Below, piece after piece: positions 41,115 through 49,879 of a DNA stretch of 64,000 bases. Origin of the DNA: JANYCO01 sp964437245 (GTDB lineage Bacteria; Bacteroidota; Bacteroidia; Cytophagales; Cytophagaceae). The first letter of the stretch is position 1, and every line of letters starts with the position of its first letter. The translations under genes were made by a program, and so were the position numbers. The DNA is taken from NCBI GenBank assembly GCA_964437245.1, contig CAYTGJ010000005.1:6012-70011 (forward strand). The letters are read 5' to 3'. The notes under the pieces were generated by a model, which was given only the letters and a program-made list of their open reading frames with translations, searched no databases and was not told the DNA's origin.

Positions 41115-42337
41115 TGTTATACTACTTATTTAAATATCTCGAAAATCAATTTGATCTGTTTGGAGCAGGCCTGTTCCAATATATCTCATTTCGGGCGGTA
41201 TTGGCAGCACTTTTCTCACTCACGATCTCCCTGGTTTTTGGAAATCGTCTGATCAATATGCTGAGAAGACTCCAGATAGGAGAGAGCATACGGGATCTTG
41301 GACTGGAAGGACAGATGCAGAAAAAAGGAACCCCTACCATGGGAGGCCTTATCATCATTGGTGCCATATTGATCCCTACGCTGTTGCTGGCAGAGCTGAA
41401 CAATGTCTATATCATTCTCTTGCTGATTACCACTGTTTGCCTTGGATTGGTAGGATTCTCCGACGATTACATTAAAGTATTCAAAAAAAATAAGGAAGGC
41501 CTGCAGGGAAAATTTAAAATTACCGGCCAGGTGGGATTGGGACTTATCATCGGGTTGACCTTGTTTTACCACGAGGATGTAGTAGTGAGGCATTATCTTT
41601 CCGACCCTTCGTTGTGCGACAACGCTGTCAATGCAGCTTGTTTCGTCGATGCCAAGTCGCTGACGACCACGATCCCTTTTATGAAGAATAACGAACTGGA
41701 TTATGAAGCCTTCTTCTTCTTTCTGGGAGAAAAGGGATATGTAGTAGGGTATACCCTCGTAGTGATTTTCATTATTACTGCCGTTTCCAACGGAGCCAAC
41801 ATCACAGACGGTATTGACGGGCTGGCGGCAGGAACTTCTGCCATCATCGGAGTTACTCTTGCGGTATTGGCTTATGTGTCCGGGAACAAAATTTTTGCAG
41901 ATTATTTAAATATCATGTATATCCCTCATACAGGAGAGCTGGTGATCTTTTGTGCGGCATTCTTTGGAGCCTGCATAGGATTTCTCTGGTATAACTCATT
42001 CCCGGCCCAGGTATTCATGGGAGATACCGGAAGTCTCACTCTGGGAGGAATTATCGCCGTGTTGGCCCTCATTATCCGCAAAGAACTATTGATCCCTGTG
42101 TTGTGCGGAATATTCCTGATCGAAAATCTTTCAGTGATGTTGCAGGTAGCCTATTTCAAATATCAGAAGAAGAAAAGAGGCATTGAATATGCCCGGGAAC
42201 ACCGGCTCTTCAAGATGTCTCCTTTACATCATCATTATCAGAAAAGTGGTTTTCATGAAGCAAAAATAGTATCGCGTTTCTGGATCATCGGAATCATGCT
42301 GGCTATTTTAACACTGGCCACCCTAAAAATGAGATAA
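41114..42337 (+). CDS. mraY: Phospho-MurNAc-pentapeptide transferase MraY
   Basis: 407-residue polytopic inner-membrane enzyme making lipid I. Motifs: KKGTPTMGGLII, GFSDDYIKVFKKNKEGLQGK (catalytic Asp pair), NGANITDGIDGLAAGT, FLWYNSFPAQVFMGDTGSL and SPLHHHYQKSGFHE (His triad). It is longer than E. coli MraY (360) because of an extra loop (about residues 160-200, HYLSDPSLCDNAVNAACFVD) of a kind common in Bacteroidota. It starts on the stop of the preceding gene. Confidence 0.96.
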   Translation: MLYYLFKYLENQFDLFGAGLFQYISFRAVLAALFSLTISLVFGNRLINMLRRLQIGESIRDLGLEGQMQKKGTPTMGGLIIIGAILIPTLLLAELNNVYIILLLITTVCLGLVGFSDDYIKVFKKNKEGLQGKFKITGQVGLGLIIGLTLFYHEDVVVRHYLSDPSLCDNAVNAACFVDAKSLTTTIPFMKNNELDYEAFFFFLGEKGYVVGYTLVVIFIITAVSNGANITDGIDGLAAGTSAIIGVTLAVLAYVSGNKIFADYLNIMYIPHTGELVIFCAAFFGACIGFLWYNSFPAQVFMGDTGSLTLGGIIAVLALIIRKELLIPVLCGIFLIENLSVMLQVAYFKYQKKKRGIEYAREHRLFKMSPLHHHYQKSGFHEAKIVSRFWIIGIMLAILTLATLKMR

Positions 42338-42354
42338 TAGTAAGCAAAAACTGC

Positions 42355-43740
42355 ATGAGCAAGTCGGATAAAATAGTGGTTTTAGGAGCTGCGGAGAGTG
42401 GAGTAGGAGCGGCGTTGCTGGCGAAAGCCAAAGGATTCGACGTGTTTGTCTCGGATACAGGAAAAATAGAAGAGACGTTCAGAAAAAAACTGGAAGCTCA
42501 TCAGATCCCTTACGAGGAAGGACAACATTCAGAAGACAAAATTCTGGAAGCAAAAGAGATCATCAAAAGCCCGGGGATCCCTGATAAAGTAGAACTGCTC
42601 AAAAAAGCAAAAAAGAATAAGATCAAGGTAATTTCCGAGATCGAATTTGCCGGCAGATATACCAACGGTAAAAAAATATGCATTACCGGTACAAACGGAA
42701 AAACCACGACGACCTTGCTGGTCTATCACCTGTTGAAAAAAGCAGGATTGAAAGTGGGGCTGGCAGGAAATATAGGCCATTCGTTTGCCGAGCTGGTGAT
42801 AGAAGATCTCTACGATGTATATGTGCTGGAGCTGAGCAGTTTTCAGCTTGACGGCATGTACGAATTCAAAGCCGACATTGCAGTCATCACCAATATCACT
42901 CCCGATCACCTGGACCGGTATGAGTACGACGAAGACAAGTATGTCAAATCCAAGTTCCGGATCATTCAGAATATGGATTCGACAGGAGCTTTTATTTATG
43001 GAGAAGACAGCGAATTGCTTTTCGATGAGCTCTTTGATATTGAAACGGATGCACAGGAACTCCCTTTTTCCATCGAAGAAGAGGAAGGGGTGGCAGCTTG
43101 GGGCAATGAAGAGAAATTTTTCATTGATCCTGAATTTGATATTTCGAAAGACGGACATGCAGAAGCCGATATCATAACCATTGATAATGCAAAATCTGTG
43201 TTACAAGGGAAGCACAACCTGTATAATGCCATGGCCGCTACGCTGGTAGCAGCCCGTATGAGAGTAAAAAAAGAGACCATTCAGGAAGGATTGATGGACT
43301 TTGTAAATGCCGCTCACCGGATGGAATTTGTAGCGGAGATCAACGGAGTGCGTTTTATCAACGATAGCAAAGCAACGAATGTAGACTCGGCTTTCTATGC
43401 CCTGGATGCGATCAAGGAGCCTATGGTCTGGATCGCAGGAGGAGTAGACAAAGGAAATGATTACAAGGCATTGAATCCGGTGGTCAAAGGAAAAGTAAAG
43501 ACCCTGATATGCCTCGGGAAAGACAATGAAAAATTGCAAAAAGCATTTAAAAGCATAATTCCTGAAATCCTGGAAACACAGGATGTAGAGGCTTGTATAA
43601 GACTTTGCCTCGAAAAAGCAGTTCCGGGAGACGTGGTATTGCTTTCTCCCTGTTGTGCAAGTTTTGATTTGTTCAAAAACTATGAAGACCGGGGAGAACA
43701 GTTTAAGCAGGCCGTAAAAAAGCAGCTTATAACGAAGTAA
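42355..43740 (+). CDS. murD: UDP-MurNAc-Ala:D-Glu ligase MurD
   Basis: 461 residues; adds D-glutamate. N-terminal Rossmann domain VVLGAAESGVGAALLAKAKG, ATP site CITGTNGKTTTTLLVYHLL, LELSSFQLDGM, NITPDHLDRYEYDEDKYVKS and the C-terminal INDSKATNVDSAFYALDAI, all MurD features. An acidic stretch at about 220-280 is longer than in E. coli. In order between mraY and ftsW. Confidence 0.96.
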   Translation: MSKSDKIVVLGAAESGVGAALLAKAKGFDVFVSDTGKIEETFRKKLEAHQIPYEEGQHSEDKILEAKEIIKSPGIPDKVELLKKAKKNKIKVISEIEFAGRYTNGKKICITGTNGKTTTTLLVYHLLKKAGLKVGLAGNIGHSFAELVIEDLYDVYVLELSSFQLDGMYEFKADIAVITNITPDHLDRYEYDEDKYVKSKFRIIQNMDSTGAFIYGEDSELLFDELFDIETDAQELPFSIEEEEGVAAWGNEEKFFIDPEFDISKDGHAEADIITIDNAKSVLQGKHNLYNAMAATLVAARMRVKKETIQEGLMDFVNAAHRMEFVAEINGVRFINDSKATNVDSAFYALDAIKEPMVWIAGGVDKGNDYKALNPVVKGKVKTLICLGKDNEKLQKAFKSIIPEILETQDVEACIRLCLEKAVPGDVVLLSPCCASFDLFKNYEDRGEQFKQAVKKQLITK

Positions 43741-43817
43741 AAAATAAGCAATGAAAAGGAGAACCCTTTTCTGAAAAGATACAAACAGATAGTAAGAGCA
43801 TACGTAACTTTCTTTTC

Positions 43818-45023
43818 ATGAATGAAAAACTTAAAATATGGGCAGATAGAAATCTAAAAGGAGATCCCGTAATATGGGCGATCATCATCGCCTTTTCATT
43901 ATTCAGTATCCTGGTGGTGTACAGCGCGATCGGATCGCTGGCGTATAAGAAAACGGGAGGCGATACAGAACATTTCCTGTTCAAACATACTGCCCTCTTG
44001 CTCCTGAGCTTCTTCCTGGTATGGGTTTGCCATAAGATCAATTATAAATGGTATTGGGGCATCAGTAAAATTGCCCTGTGGATCACACCGTTCCTGCTGT
44101 TGTATGGATACAAGTACGGAAGCTCACTGAACGAAGCCCACCGTCAGATCATGATTTTTGGAGTATCTTTCCAGACTGCTGATTTTGCCAAGCTTGCCTT
44201 GCTGACCTCTCTGGCCAGAATGCTGGCCAAGCGACAGTTGCAGATCGACAAAGCTTTTTCGGTAGAATCGATGGAACAGATTATCAATAAGTCTATGTGG
44301 CCGGCTATTATCTGGTGTTCGGTTATTTGCGGACTGATCGCCTTGTCCAACTTCTCTACCGCGGCAATTCTTTTCGTAACCTGCCTGCTGGTGATGTACA
44401 TCGGAAGGGTACCTTTAAAACAGATCTCCTTGCTGTGTTTATTGGGAAGTATCTGTGTGGCATTTGCCCTCGTGATCGGAGAGCGTTTCGGGACGTTTGT
44501 CAACCGGATCAAAAACTTTTTTGTAGGAGATACGATCCCTTTTCAGGCAGAACAGGGGTTTATCGCTATCTGGAGAGGCGGATTTTTCGGATTGGGGCCT
44601 GGCAACGGGATCCAGAAAGATTTCCTGCCTCACCCGTATTCAGACTTTGTATACGCCACCGTACTTGAAGAATGGGGAATGTTGTTTGGGGTCATCGTGA
44701 TCTTCCTTTATCTCGCGTTGCTCTACAGAGCCATGAAAACGGTGATCACCAGCGAAAGAGCTTTCGGAGGGTTGCTGTCTGCCGGTTTATGTTTCAGCAT
44801 TGTCATACAGGCCATGATCAACATGGGAGTGGCAGTAGGCCTGGGGCCTATTACAGGACAGCCACTGCCTATGGTAAGTATGGGAGGAACCTCCTTGTTA
44901 TTCACGGGTATTTCGCTCGGCATCATTTTGAGTGTGAGCCGGGGCGATATTAAAGAAGACGACATCGGAAAGAAAGAAGAAGAAGTAATAGAAGATTATA
45001 AAGTACTGGATGACGAAGAATAG
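43818..45023 (+). CDS. ftsW: FtsW septal peptidoglycan polymerase (SEDS)
   Basis: 401-residue polytopic SEDS glycosyltransferase that polymerises lipid II at the septum with FtsI. Motifs: WAIIIAFSLFSILVVYSAIG (first helix), GVSFQTADFAKLALL, AEQGFIAIWRGGFFGLGPGN, HPYSDFVYATVLEEWGMLFG (the extracellular loop with catalytic Asp) and TGQPLPMVSMGGTSLLF. An acidic cytoplasmic tail follows (about 375-401). Its last 14 nt overlap murG. 77 nt follow murD without a visible gene. Confidence 0.96.
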   Translation: MNEKLKIWADRNLKGDPVIWAIIIAFSLFSILVVYSAIGSLAYKKTGGDTEHFLFKHTALLLLSFFLVWVCHKINYKWYWGISKIALWITPFLLLYGYKYGSSLNEAHRQIMIFGVSFQTADFAKLALLTSLARMLAKRQLQIDKAFSVESMEQIINKSMWPAIIWCSVICGLIALSNFSTAAILFVTCLLVMYIGRVPLKQISLLCLLGSICVAFALVIGERFGTFVNRIKNFFVGDTIPFQAEQGFIAIWRGGFFGLGPGNGIQKDFLPHPYSDFVYATVLEEWGMLFGVIVIFLYLALLYRAMKTVITSERAFGGLLSAGLCFSIVIQAMINMGVAVGLGPITGQPLPMVSMGGTSLLFTGISLGIILSVSRGDIKEDDIGKKEEEVIEDYKVLDDEE

Positions 45024-46122
45024 AGCATATCGGTTTATCATCAGTGGCGGTGGTACGGGAGGACATATTTTTCCGGCCATTGCGATCGCCAATGCCTTAA
45101 AGGATCTTTATCCGGATGCAGAGATCCTGTTTGTCGGGGCAGAAGGAAAAATGGAAATGGAAAAAGTCCCTCAGGCCGGTTATACTATTGTGGGCTTGCC
45201 TGTAGCAGGGTTTCAGCGAAAACTAACCCTGAGAAATATTTACTTCCCTTTTAAACTCCTGAGCAGCCTGTTGAAGGCAAAAAGCATTGTGAAAAATTTT
45301 AAGCCCGATGTAGTAGTGGGGGTAGGAGGATATGCCAGTGGCCCGGTATTGTATGCCGCAGCGGCAAAAGGGATCCCTACTTTGATACAGGAGCAGAATT
45401 CATACGCAGGAGTCACCAATAAGATCTTATCTAAAAAAGCAAAAACCATTTGCGTGGCTTATCCTGACATGGAACGGTTTTTCCCGAAAGAAAAAATCGT
45501 TTATACCGGAAATCCTGTACGAAAAGATATTCATGAATATCGTTCGGGAAAACAGGATGGACTTGCGTCTTTCGGTTTAAAAGAAGGAATTCCGACACTC
45601 TTTATCATGGGAGGAAGTCTGGGAGCTCGTACCATCAATAAAAGCGTGATGGCGCATATAGACCTGTTGCTGAATGCCGGGGTACAGGTAGTATGGCAGA
45701 CCGGTAAGTTTTACTATAAGGAATGCCGGGAGTTCGTGGAAGCGAAAGGAGCTACTGCAACGATCAAAGTCATGGAATTCATCAAGGATATGAACCAGGC
45801 CTATGCCGTGGCAGACGTGGTGATCTCCAGAGCCGGAGCCTTGTCCATTTCCGAACTGTGCCTGGTGGAGAAACCGGTGATACTGGTCCCGTCGCCCAAC
45901 GTGGCAGAAGACCATCAGACCAAAAATGCCCAGGCACTGGTAGAGGTCAACGCCGCTCAGATGATCACGGATGAAGAGGCCGGAGAAGTTTTGATCCCGG
46001 AAGCGTTGACGTTGCTGGAGGACAAAGAAAAGCAAAAGATATACAGCCGGAACATTGCCCGGTTGGGTAAACCGGCGGCGGCAAGGGAAATTGCCGGAGA
46101 AGTATTGAAGTTAGTGAAATAG
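45010..46122 (+). CDS. murG: Lipid II synthase MurG
   Basis: 370 residues, GT-B glycosyltransferase (GT28) at the inner face of the membrane, transfers GlcNAc to lipid I. GGGTGGHIFPAIAIANAL is the first glycine-rich loop; VGVGGYASGPVLYAA and PTLIQEQNSYAGVTNK follow; FIMGGSLGARTINKSV is the third G-loop; SRAGALSISELCLVEKPVIL is the donor site. ATG 45010-45012 lies within ftsW. Confidence 0.97.
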   Translation: MTKNRAYRFIISGGGTGGHIFPAIAIANALKDLYPDAEILFVGAEGKMEMEKVPQAGYTIVGLPVAGFQRKLTLRNIYFPFKLLSSLLKAKSIVKNFKPDVVVGVGGYASGPVLYAAAAKGIPTLIQEQNSYAGVTNKILSKKAKTICVAYPDMERFFPKEKIVYTGNPVRKDIHEYRSGKQDGLASFGLKEGIPTLFIMGGSLGARTINKSVMAHIDLLLNAGVQVVWQTGKFYYKECREFVEAKGATATIKVMEFIKDMNQAYAVADVVISRAGALSISELCLVEKPVILVPSPNVAEDHQTKNAQALVEVNAAQMITDEEAGEVLIPEALTLLEDKEKQKIYSRNIARLGKPAAAREIAGEVLKLVK

Positions 46123-46180
46123 AAAAACTGAATGATTCTATTTCCGGATTTGGTCGTTTTAATAATTCAGTTAAATGAAG

Positions 46181-46208
46181 TCGTTTGTGAAGACACAAAC
46201 GATGGCAG
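46181..46208 (+). repeat. REP palindrome, copy 6 (left half of a REPIN)
   Basis: TCGTTTGTG, loop AAGA, CACAAACGA, then TGGCAG, within the 243-nt murG-murC gap. Confidence 0.85.
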
Positions 46209-46229
46209 ATAACAAGAATCACATACGAG

Positions 46230-46254
46230 GCTTCGGTTTGTGTCCCCACAACCG
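46230..46254 (-). repeat. REP palindrome, copy 7 (right half of a REPIN)
   Basis: CGGTTTGTG, loop TCCC, CACAACCG (one base lost from the right arm). Inverted relative to copy 6, 21 nt away, so the two can fold into a longer structure. Confidence 0.75.
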
Positions 46255-46365
46255 TTTGTCAATAGAACAACCAAATCAGGGGATAGAGTCAACGGATTAA
46301 AAACTTATTGAAGAAACCACTTTTCTGATTGTGAAGATCAGGGAGTTTATAAAAGAAAGTACGAA

Positions 46366-47742
46366 GTGAACCTGGATCATTATAAAAATATTTATTTCCT
46401 CGGAATCGGAGGCATTGGGATGAGCGCCATCGCAAGATGGTTTCGTGCGCAGGGCTTTACAGTAGGCGGCTACGATAAGACGGCTACGGAGCTGACAGCA
46501 CGATTGAAAGAAGAGGGAATGGACATCCATTATGACGACCAGGTAGGACGGATCCCAACGGCGTTTTATAAGAAGGAAGAAACCCTGGTGGTATTTACTC
46601 CGGCAGTTCCCAAAGACAATGTGGAGCTCCTGTATTTTCAGAACAATGACTATCCGATGATGAAGCGTGCCCAGGTACTGGGTTTGCTGACCAAAGATAT
46701 GTTTACCATAGGCATTGCCGGGACACATGGAAAAACGACTACCTCTTCTATGACGGCACATGTGCTGAAAGCCTGTGGCATAAAAGTAAACGCTTTTTTG
46801 GGAGGAATTACGGTCAACTACGAATCCAACCTTCTGATAGGTGAAAAAAATGGAGTCGTGGTGGTGGAAGCCGACGAGTTTGACCGCTCTTTTCTGACCC
46901 TGTACCCCGACATCGCAGTCGTGACTTCTACGGATGCCGACCATCTGGATATATACGGAGAGGCAGAAGAAGTGAAGAGATCATTTGCCTTGTATGCTTC
47001 CCAGATCAAAGAAGGAGGAAAGTTGTTTTTGAGAGAAGGCCTGGATGTCGGACAGCCCAAAGGAGTGGAAACAAAGCAGTATGCCTGGGATGGAAAAGGG
47101 ATCCGGACGGAAAACCTTACCGTGGAGAATGGTAATTTTGTATTTGATTATGTATCTCCGGAACATCGTATCGAAAAAATTTCGATGGCGGTTCCTGGTT
47201 ACCACAATGCCGAAAATGCCCTGGCAGCCATTTCCATTGCCTTGTCGCTCGGGCTGGAGCCGGTAACTATAAAAGCGGCCATTGAAAATTTTAAAGGAGT
47301 CAAAAGAAGATTTCAATATATACTGAAATCTGATAAAGTGGTATTCATAGACGATTATGCGCACCATCCTACAGAGCTGGAAGCATTTCTCCGGTCAGTG
47401 AAAGCGCTGTATCCGGACAGAAAAGTGACTTGTGTTTTTCAACCTCATCTGTACAGCAGAACGAGAGACTTTATGGAAGGATTTGCAAAAAGTCTTTCCT
47501 TACCCGATCGGCTGATCTTGCTGGATATCTATCCCGCCCGTGAAAAGCCCATTGAAGGAATTACTTCAAAAGTGATATTTGATCAGGTGAGCCAGGAAAA
47601 TAAACTTCTGTGTGATAAACAGGAACTGATGTCGGTCATGGAGAAAGAAGACGTCGATGTACTCGTGACAGTAGGAGCGGGCGATATCGATACCTTCGTA
47701 AAACCTGTAAAAGAACTATTAGTCAGGAAGTATAGTTTATAA
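46366..47742 (+). CDS. murC: UDP-MurNAc:L-Ala ligase MurC
   Basis: 458 residues. FLGIGGIGMSAIARWFRAQG (UDP-binding), GIAGTHGKTTTSSMTAHVL (ATP site), VVEADEFDRSFLTLYP, DADHLDIYG and YAHHPTELEAFLRSV are the MurC signature. The start is GTG 46366-46368 (V/M-NLDHYKNIYFLGIGGIG). It is set apart from murG by the only long spacer of the cluster, which holds the REPIN, and is followed after 5 nt by ftsQ. Confidence 0.96.
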   Translation: MNLDHYKNIYFLGIGGIGMSAIARWFRAQGFTVGGYDKTATELTARLKEEGMDIHYDDQVGRIPTAFYKKEETLVVFTPAVPKDNVELLYFQNNDYPMMKRAQVLGLLTKDMFTIGIAGTHGKTTTSSMTAHVLKACGIKVNAFLGGITVNYESNLLIGEKNGVVVVEADEFDRSFLTLYPDIAVVTSTDADHLDIYGEAEEVKRSFALYASQIKEGGKLFLREGLDVGQPKGVETKQYAWDGKGIRTENLTVENGNFVFDYVSPEHRIEKISMAVPGYHNAENALAAISIALSLGLEPVTIKAAIENFKGVKRRFQYILKSDKVVFIDDYAHHPTELEAFLRSVKALYPDRKVTCVFQPHLYSRTRDFMEGFAKSLSLPDRLILLDIYPAREKPIEGITSKVIFDQVSQENKLLCDKQELMSVMEKEDVDVLVTVGAGDIDTFVKPVKELLVRKYSL

Positions 47743-47747
47743 AGGAA

Positions 47748-48512
47748 ATGTTGAAGAAACTGAAAATAAAGAAAGGAATCATCTATGCAGGGCTCGGCGG
47801 GCTGCTCCTTATCCTGATTGGGTTTGTGGAAAATAAGCAGCGCGAAAAGAGAGTGAAAAATATAGTGGTCACGATCGACCATGAGGGGAATAATTATTTT
47901 GTAGAGGAAGAAGATATTTTGGACCTGCTGACCCTGGAAGGAGAAGATCAGATTGTGGATAAAAAATACCAACATTTAGACCTCAAAGAGATTGAGATGA
48001 GGATCAAATCTTTTAAATTTGTATCTGATGCTCAGGTATCAAGAGATCACAAAGGAAACGTAAAGGTTTTAGTGAAACAAAAACGACCTATCGCCAGAGT
48101 TCTATATCCCAATGGCGTACATGCTTACATTGGGAGCGATGGGACGACTCTCTCTACTTCTGAAAAATTCACCTCCAGGGTTATTGTTATCGATGGAGAA
48201 TATTCTCCTAAGCTGATGTCCGAAGACTTCCTAAAGAGCGAAGAAGGACAGCAGTATTTTCATTTTCTGAAAACGATCGATGAAAATAAATTCTGGAAAG
48301 TGCAATTGGCACAAATTACGATTGACCGGTCAGGAGAGGTCATTCTGTATCCTCAGTTGGGACGGCAAACCATTTATTTCGGAAAGCCGGAAAACATAGA
48401 GGAAAAATTCAGAAACCTGGGTTTGTTTTATACGAAGATCATTCCTTCAAAAGGATGGAGTACGTATCAAACCGTAAATGTAAAATTTAAGAATCAACTT
48501 ATTTGCGAATAA
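47748..48512 (+). CDS. ftsQ: FtsQ/DivIB-like division protein
   Basis: 254 residues with one N-terminal membrane helix (about 10-26, IIYAGLGGLLLILIGFV) and a periplasmic part. The POTRA-like domain is at about 34-105 (NIVVTIDHEGNNYFVEEEDI, ... FKFVSDAQVSRDHKGNVKVL). The beta domain ends ...WSTYQTVNVKFKNQLICE, the family's last strands. Weakly conserved, called by topology, POTRA pattern and place between murC and ftsA. Confidence 0.92.
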   Translation: MLKKLKIKKGIIYAGLGGLLLILIGFVENKQREKRVKNIVVTIDHEGNNYFVEEEDILDLLTLEGEDQIVDKKYQHLDLKEIEMRIKSFKFVSDAQVSRDHKGNVKVLVKQKRPIARVLYPNGVHAYIGSDGTTLSTSEKFTSRVIVIDGEYSPKLMSEDFLKSEEGQQYFHFLKTIDENKFWKVQLAQITIDRSGEVILYPQLGRQTIYFGKPENIEEKFRNLGLFYTKIIPSKGWSTYQTVNVKFKNQLICE

Positions 48513-48513
48513 C

Positions 48514-49860
48514 ATGATGCAGAAAGATTTTAAAAACGATCGTGATAGACTTGTGGTAGGGCTCGACATCGGGACTACCAAGATTTGTGCGATTATTGGT
48601 CGCATTAATGAACACAACAAGTTGGAAATTCTGGGACTGGGGAAATCAGTTTCGGAAGGTGTGATCCGTGGAATGGTGATGAACATCAATTCTACGGTAG
48701 ACGCTATTTCAAAAGCTATCAAGGAAGCAGAGCTACAGGCGGGAGTGGATGTAAAAGTAGTGAATGTAGGGATTGCCGGACAGCATATTAAAAGTTCTAT
48801 GCACAGAGGTAGTATCATGCGTACCACTACAGACGATGAGATTACTCCGGGAGATGTAGACCGCCTGACCAATGATATGTACAAAACGGTCATGCCGTAC
48901 GGAAGTGAGATCATTCACGTGATGCCTCAGTTGTATACGGTTGATTATCAGGAAGGAATAAAAGACGCAGTAGGAATGTCAGGCGTTCGCCTCGAGGCCG
49001 ATTTTCATGTCATTACGGCTCAGACCAATGCGATAAACAATATCAATAAATGCATCATTAAATCGGGACTGGAGATTGACAAACTGATCCTGGAGCCGAT
49101 CGCTTCCAGCCTTTCCGTTTTAAGCGACGAGGAGAAAGAAGCCGGTGTGGTGCTGGTCGATATCGGAGGTGGTACTACAGACGTGGCGATTTTCCACGAT
49201 AACATTATCCGTCATACTGCCGTGATCCCATTCGGAGGAAATGTGATCACCAATGATATTCAGCAGGGATGTGCCGTAATGCTGAAACAGGCAGAATTGC
49301 TGAAAACAAAATTCGGACGTGCCCTTGCCAACGAAGCCAATCCGAACGAGATCGTTTCGATCCCGGGCCTTCGCAACAGAGCTCCGAAAGAAATCTCTGT
49401 AAAAAATCTGGCCCATATCATTCAGGCCAGAATGGAAGAGATCATCGAAATGGTATTTGCAGAGATCGTCAGTTCCGGATACGAAGGCAAACTTGCCGGC
49501 GGGATCGTAGTAACAGGAGGAGGAGCTCAGCTTCAATATATAAAACAACTATTTGAACTGGTGACCGGAATGGATACCAGAATAGGATATCCGAACGAAC
49601 ACCTCGGAAAAAGTAAGGTTGAAGTAGTAAAAAGTCCGTTGTACGCCACAGGCGTGGGACTGGTACTTTCAGGCTTTACTTCGATCGACGACCGGGATAA
49701 TAAATATTCGGAATTGATTAAAAACCAAGAGCTTAAAAACGGTAAAAAAGAAGAGGCTTCTAAAAAGTCATCCAGAACATTTGACCTGAACCTGAATAAA
49801 TTTCAGGATAAACTTAAAGGGTTTCTGGCAGGTGACATAGACGATAGCTTAGAGTATTAA
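48514..49860 (+). CDS. ftsA: FtsA, membrane anchor of FtsZ
   Basis: 448-residue actin-like ATPase. VVGLDIGTTKICAIIG (phosphate 1), the 1C subdomain at about 85-165, VLVDIGGGTTDVAIFHD (phosphate 2) and GGIVVTGGGAQLQYIKQLF (adenosine) are in order. The C-terminal end FQDKLKGFLAGDIDDSLEY could form the amphipathic membrane helix, with an extra acidic tail. It starts 2 nt after ftsQ and ends 19 nt before ftsZ. Confidence 0.97.
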   Translation: MMQKDFKNDRDRLVVGLDIGTTKICAIIGRINEHNKLEILGLGKSVSEGVIRGMVMNINSTVDAISKAIKEAELQAGVDVKVVNVGIAGQHIKSSMHRGSIMRTTTDDEITPGDVDRLTNDMYKTVMPYGSEIIHVMPQLYTVDYQEGIKDAVGMSGVRLEADFHVITAQTNAINNINKCIIKSGLEIDKLILEPIASSLSVLSDEEKEAGVVLVDIGGGTTDVAIFHDNIIRHTAVIPFGGNVITNDIQQGCAVMLKQAELLKTKFGRALANEANPNEIVSIPGLRNRAPKEISVKNLAHIIQARMEEIIEMVFAEIVSSGYEGKLAGGIVVTGGGAQLQYIKQLFELVTGMDTRIGYPNEHLGKSKVEVVKSPLYATGVGLVLSGFTSIDDRDNKYSELIKNQELKNGKKEEASKKSSRTFDLNLNKFQDKLKGFLAGDIDDSLEY

Positions 49861-49879
49861 CCTACTAAACGATTGCGCT

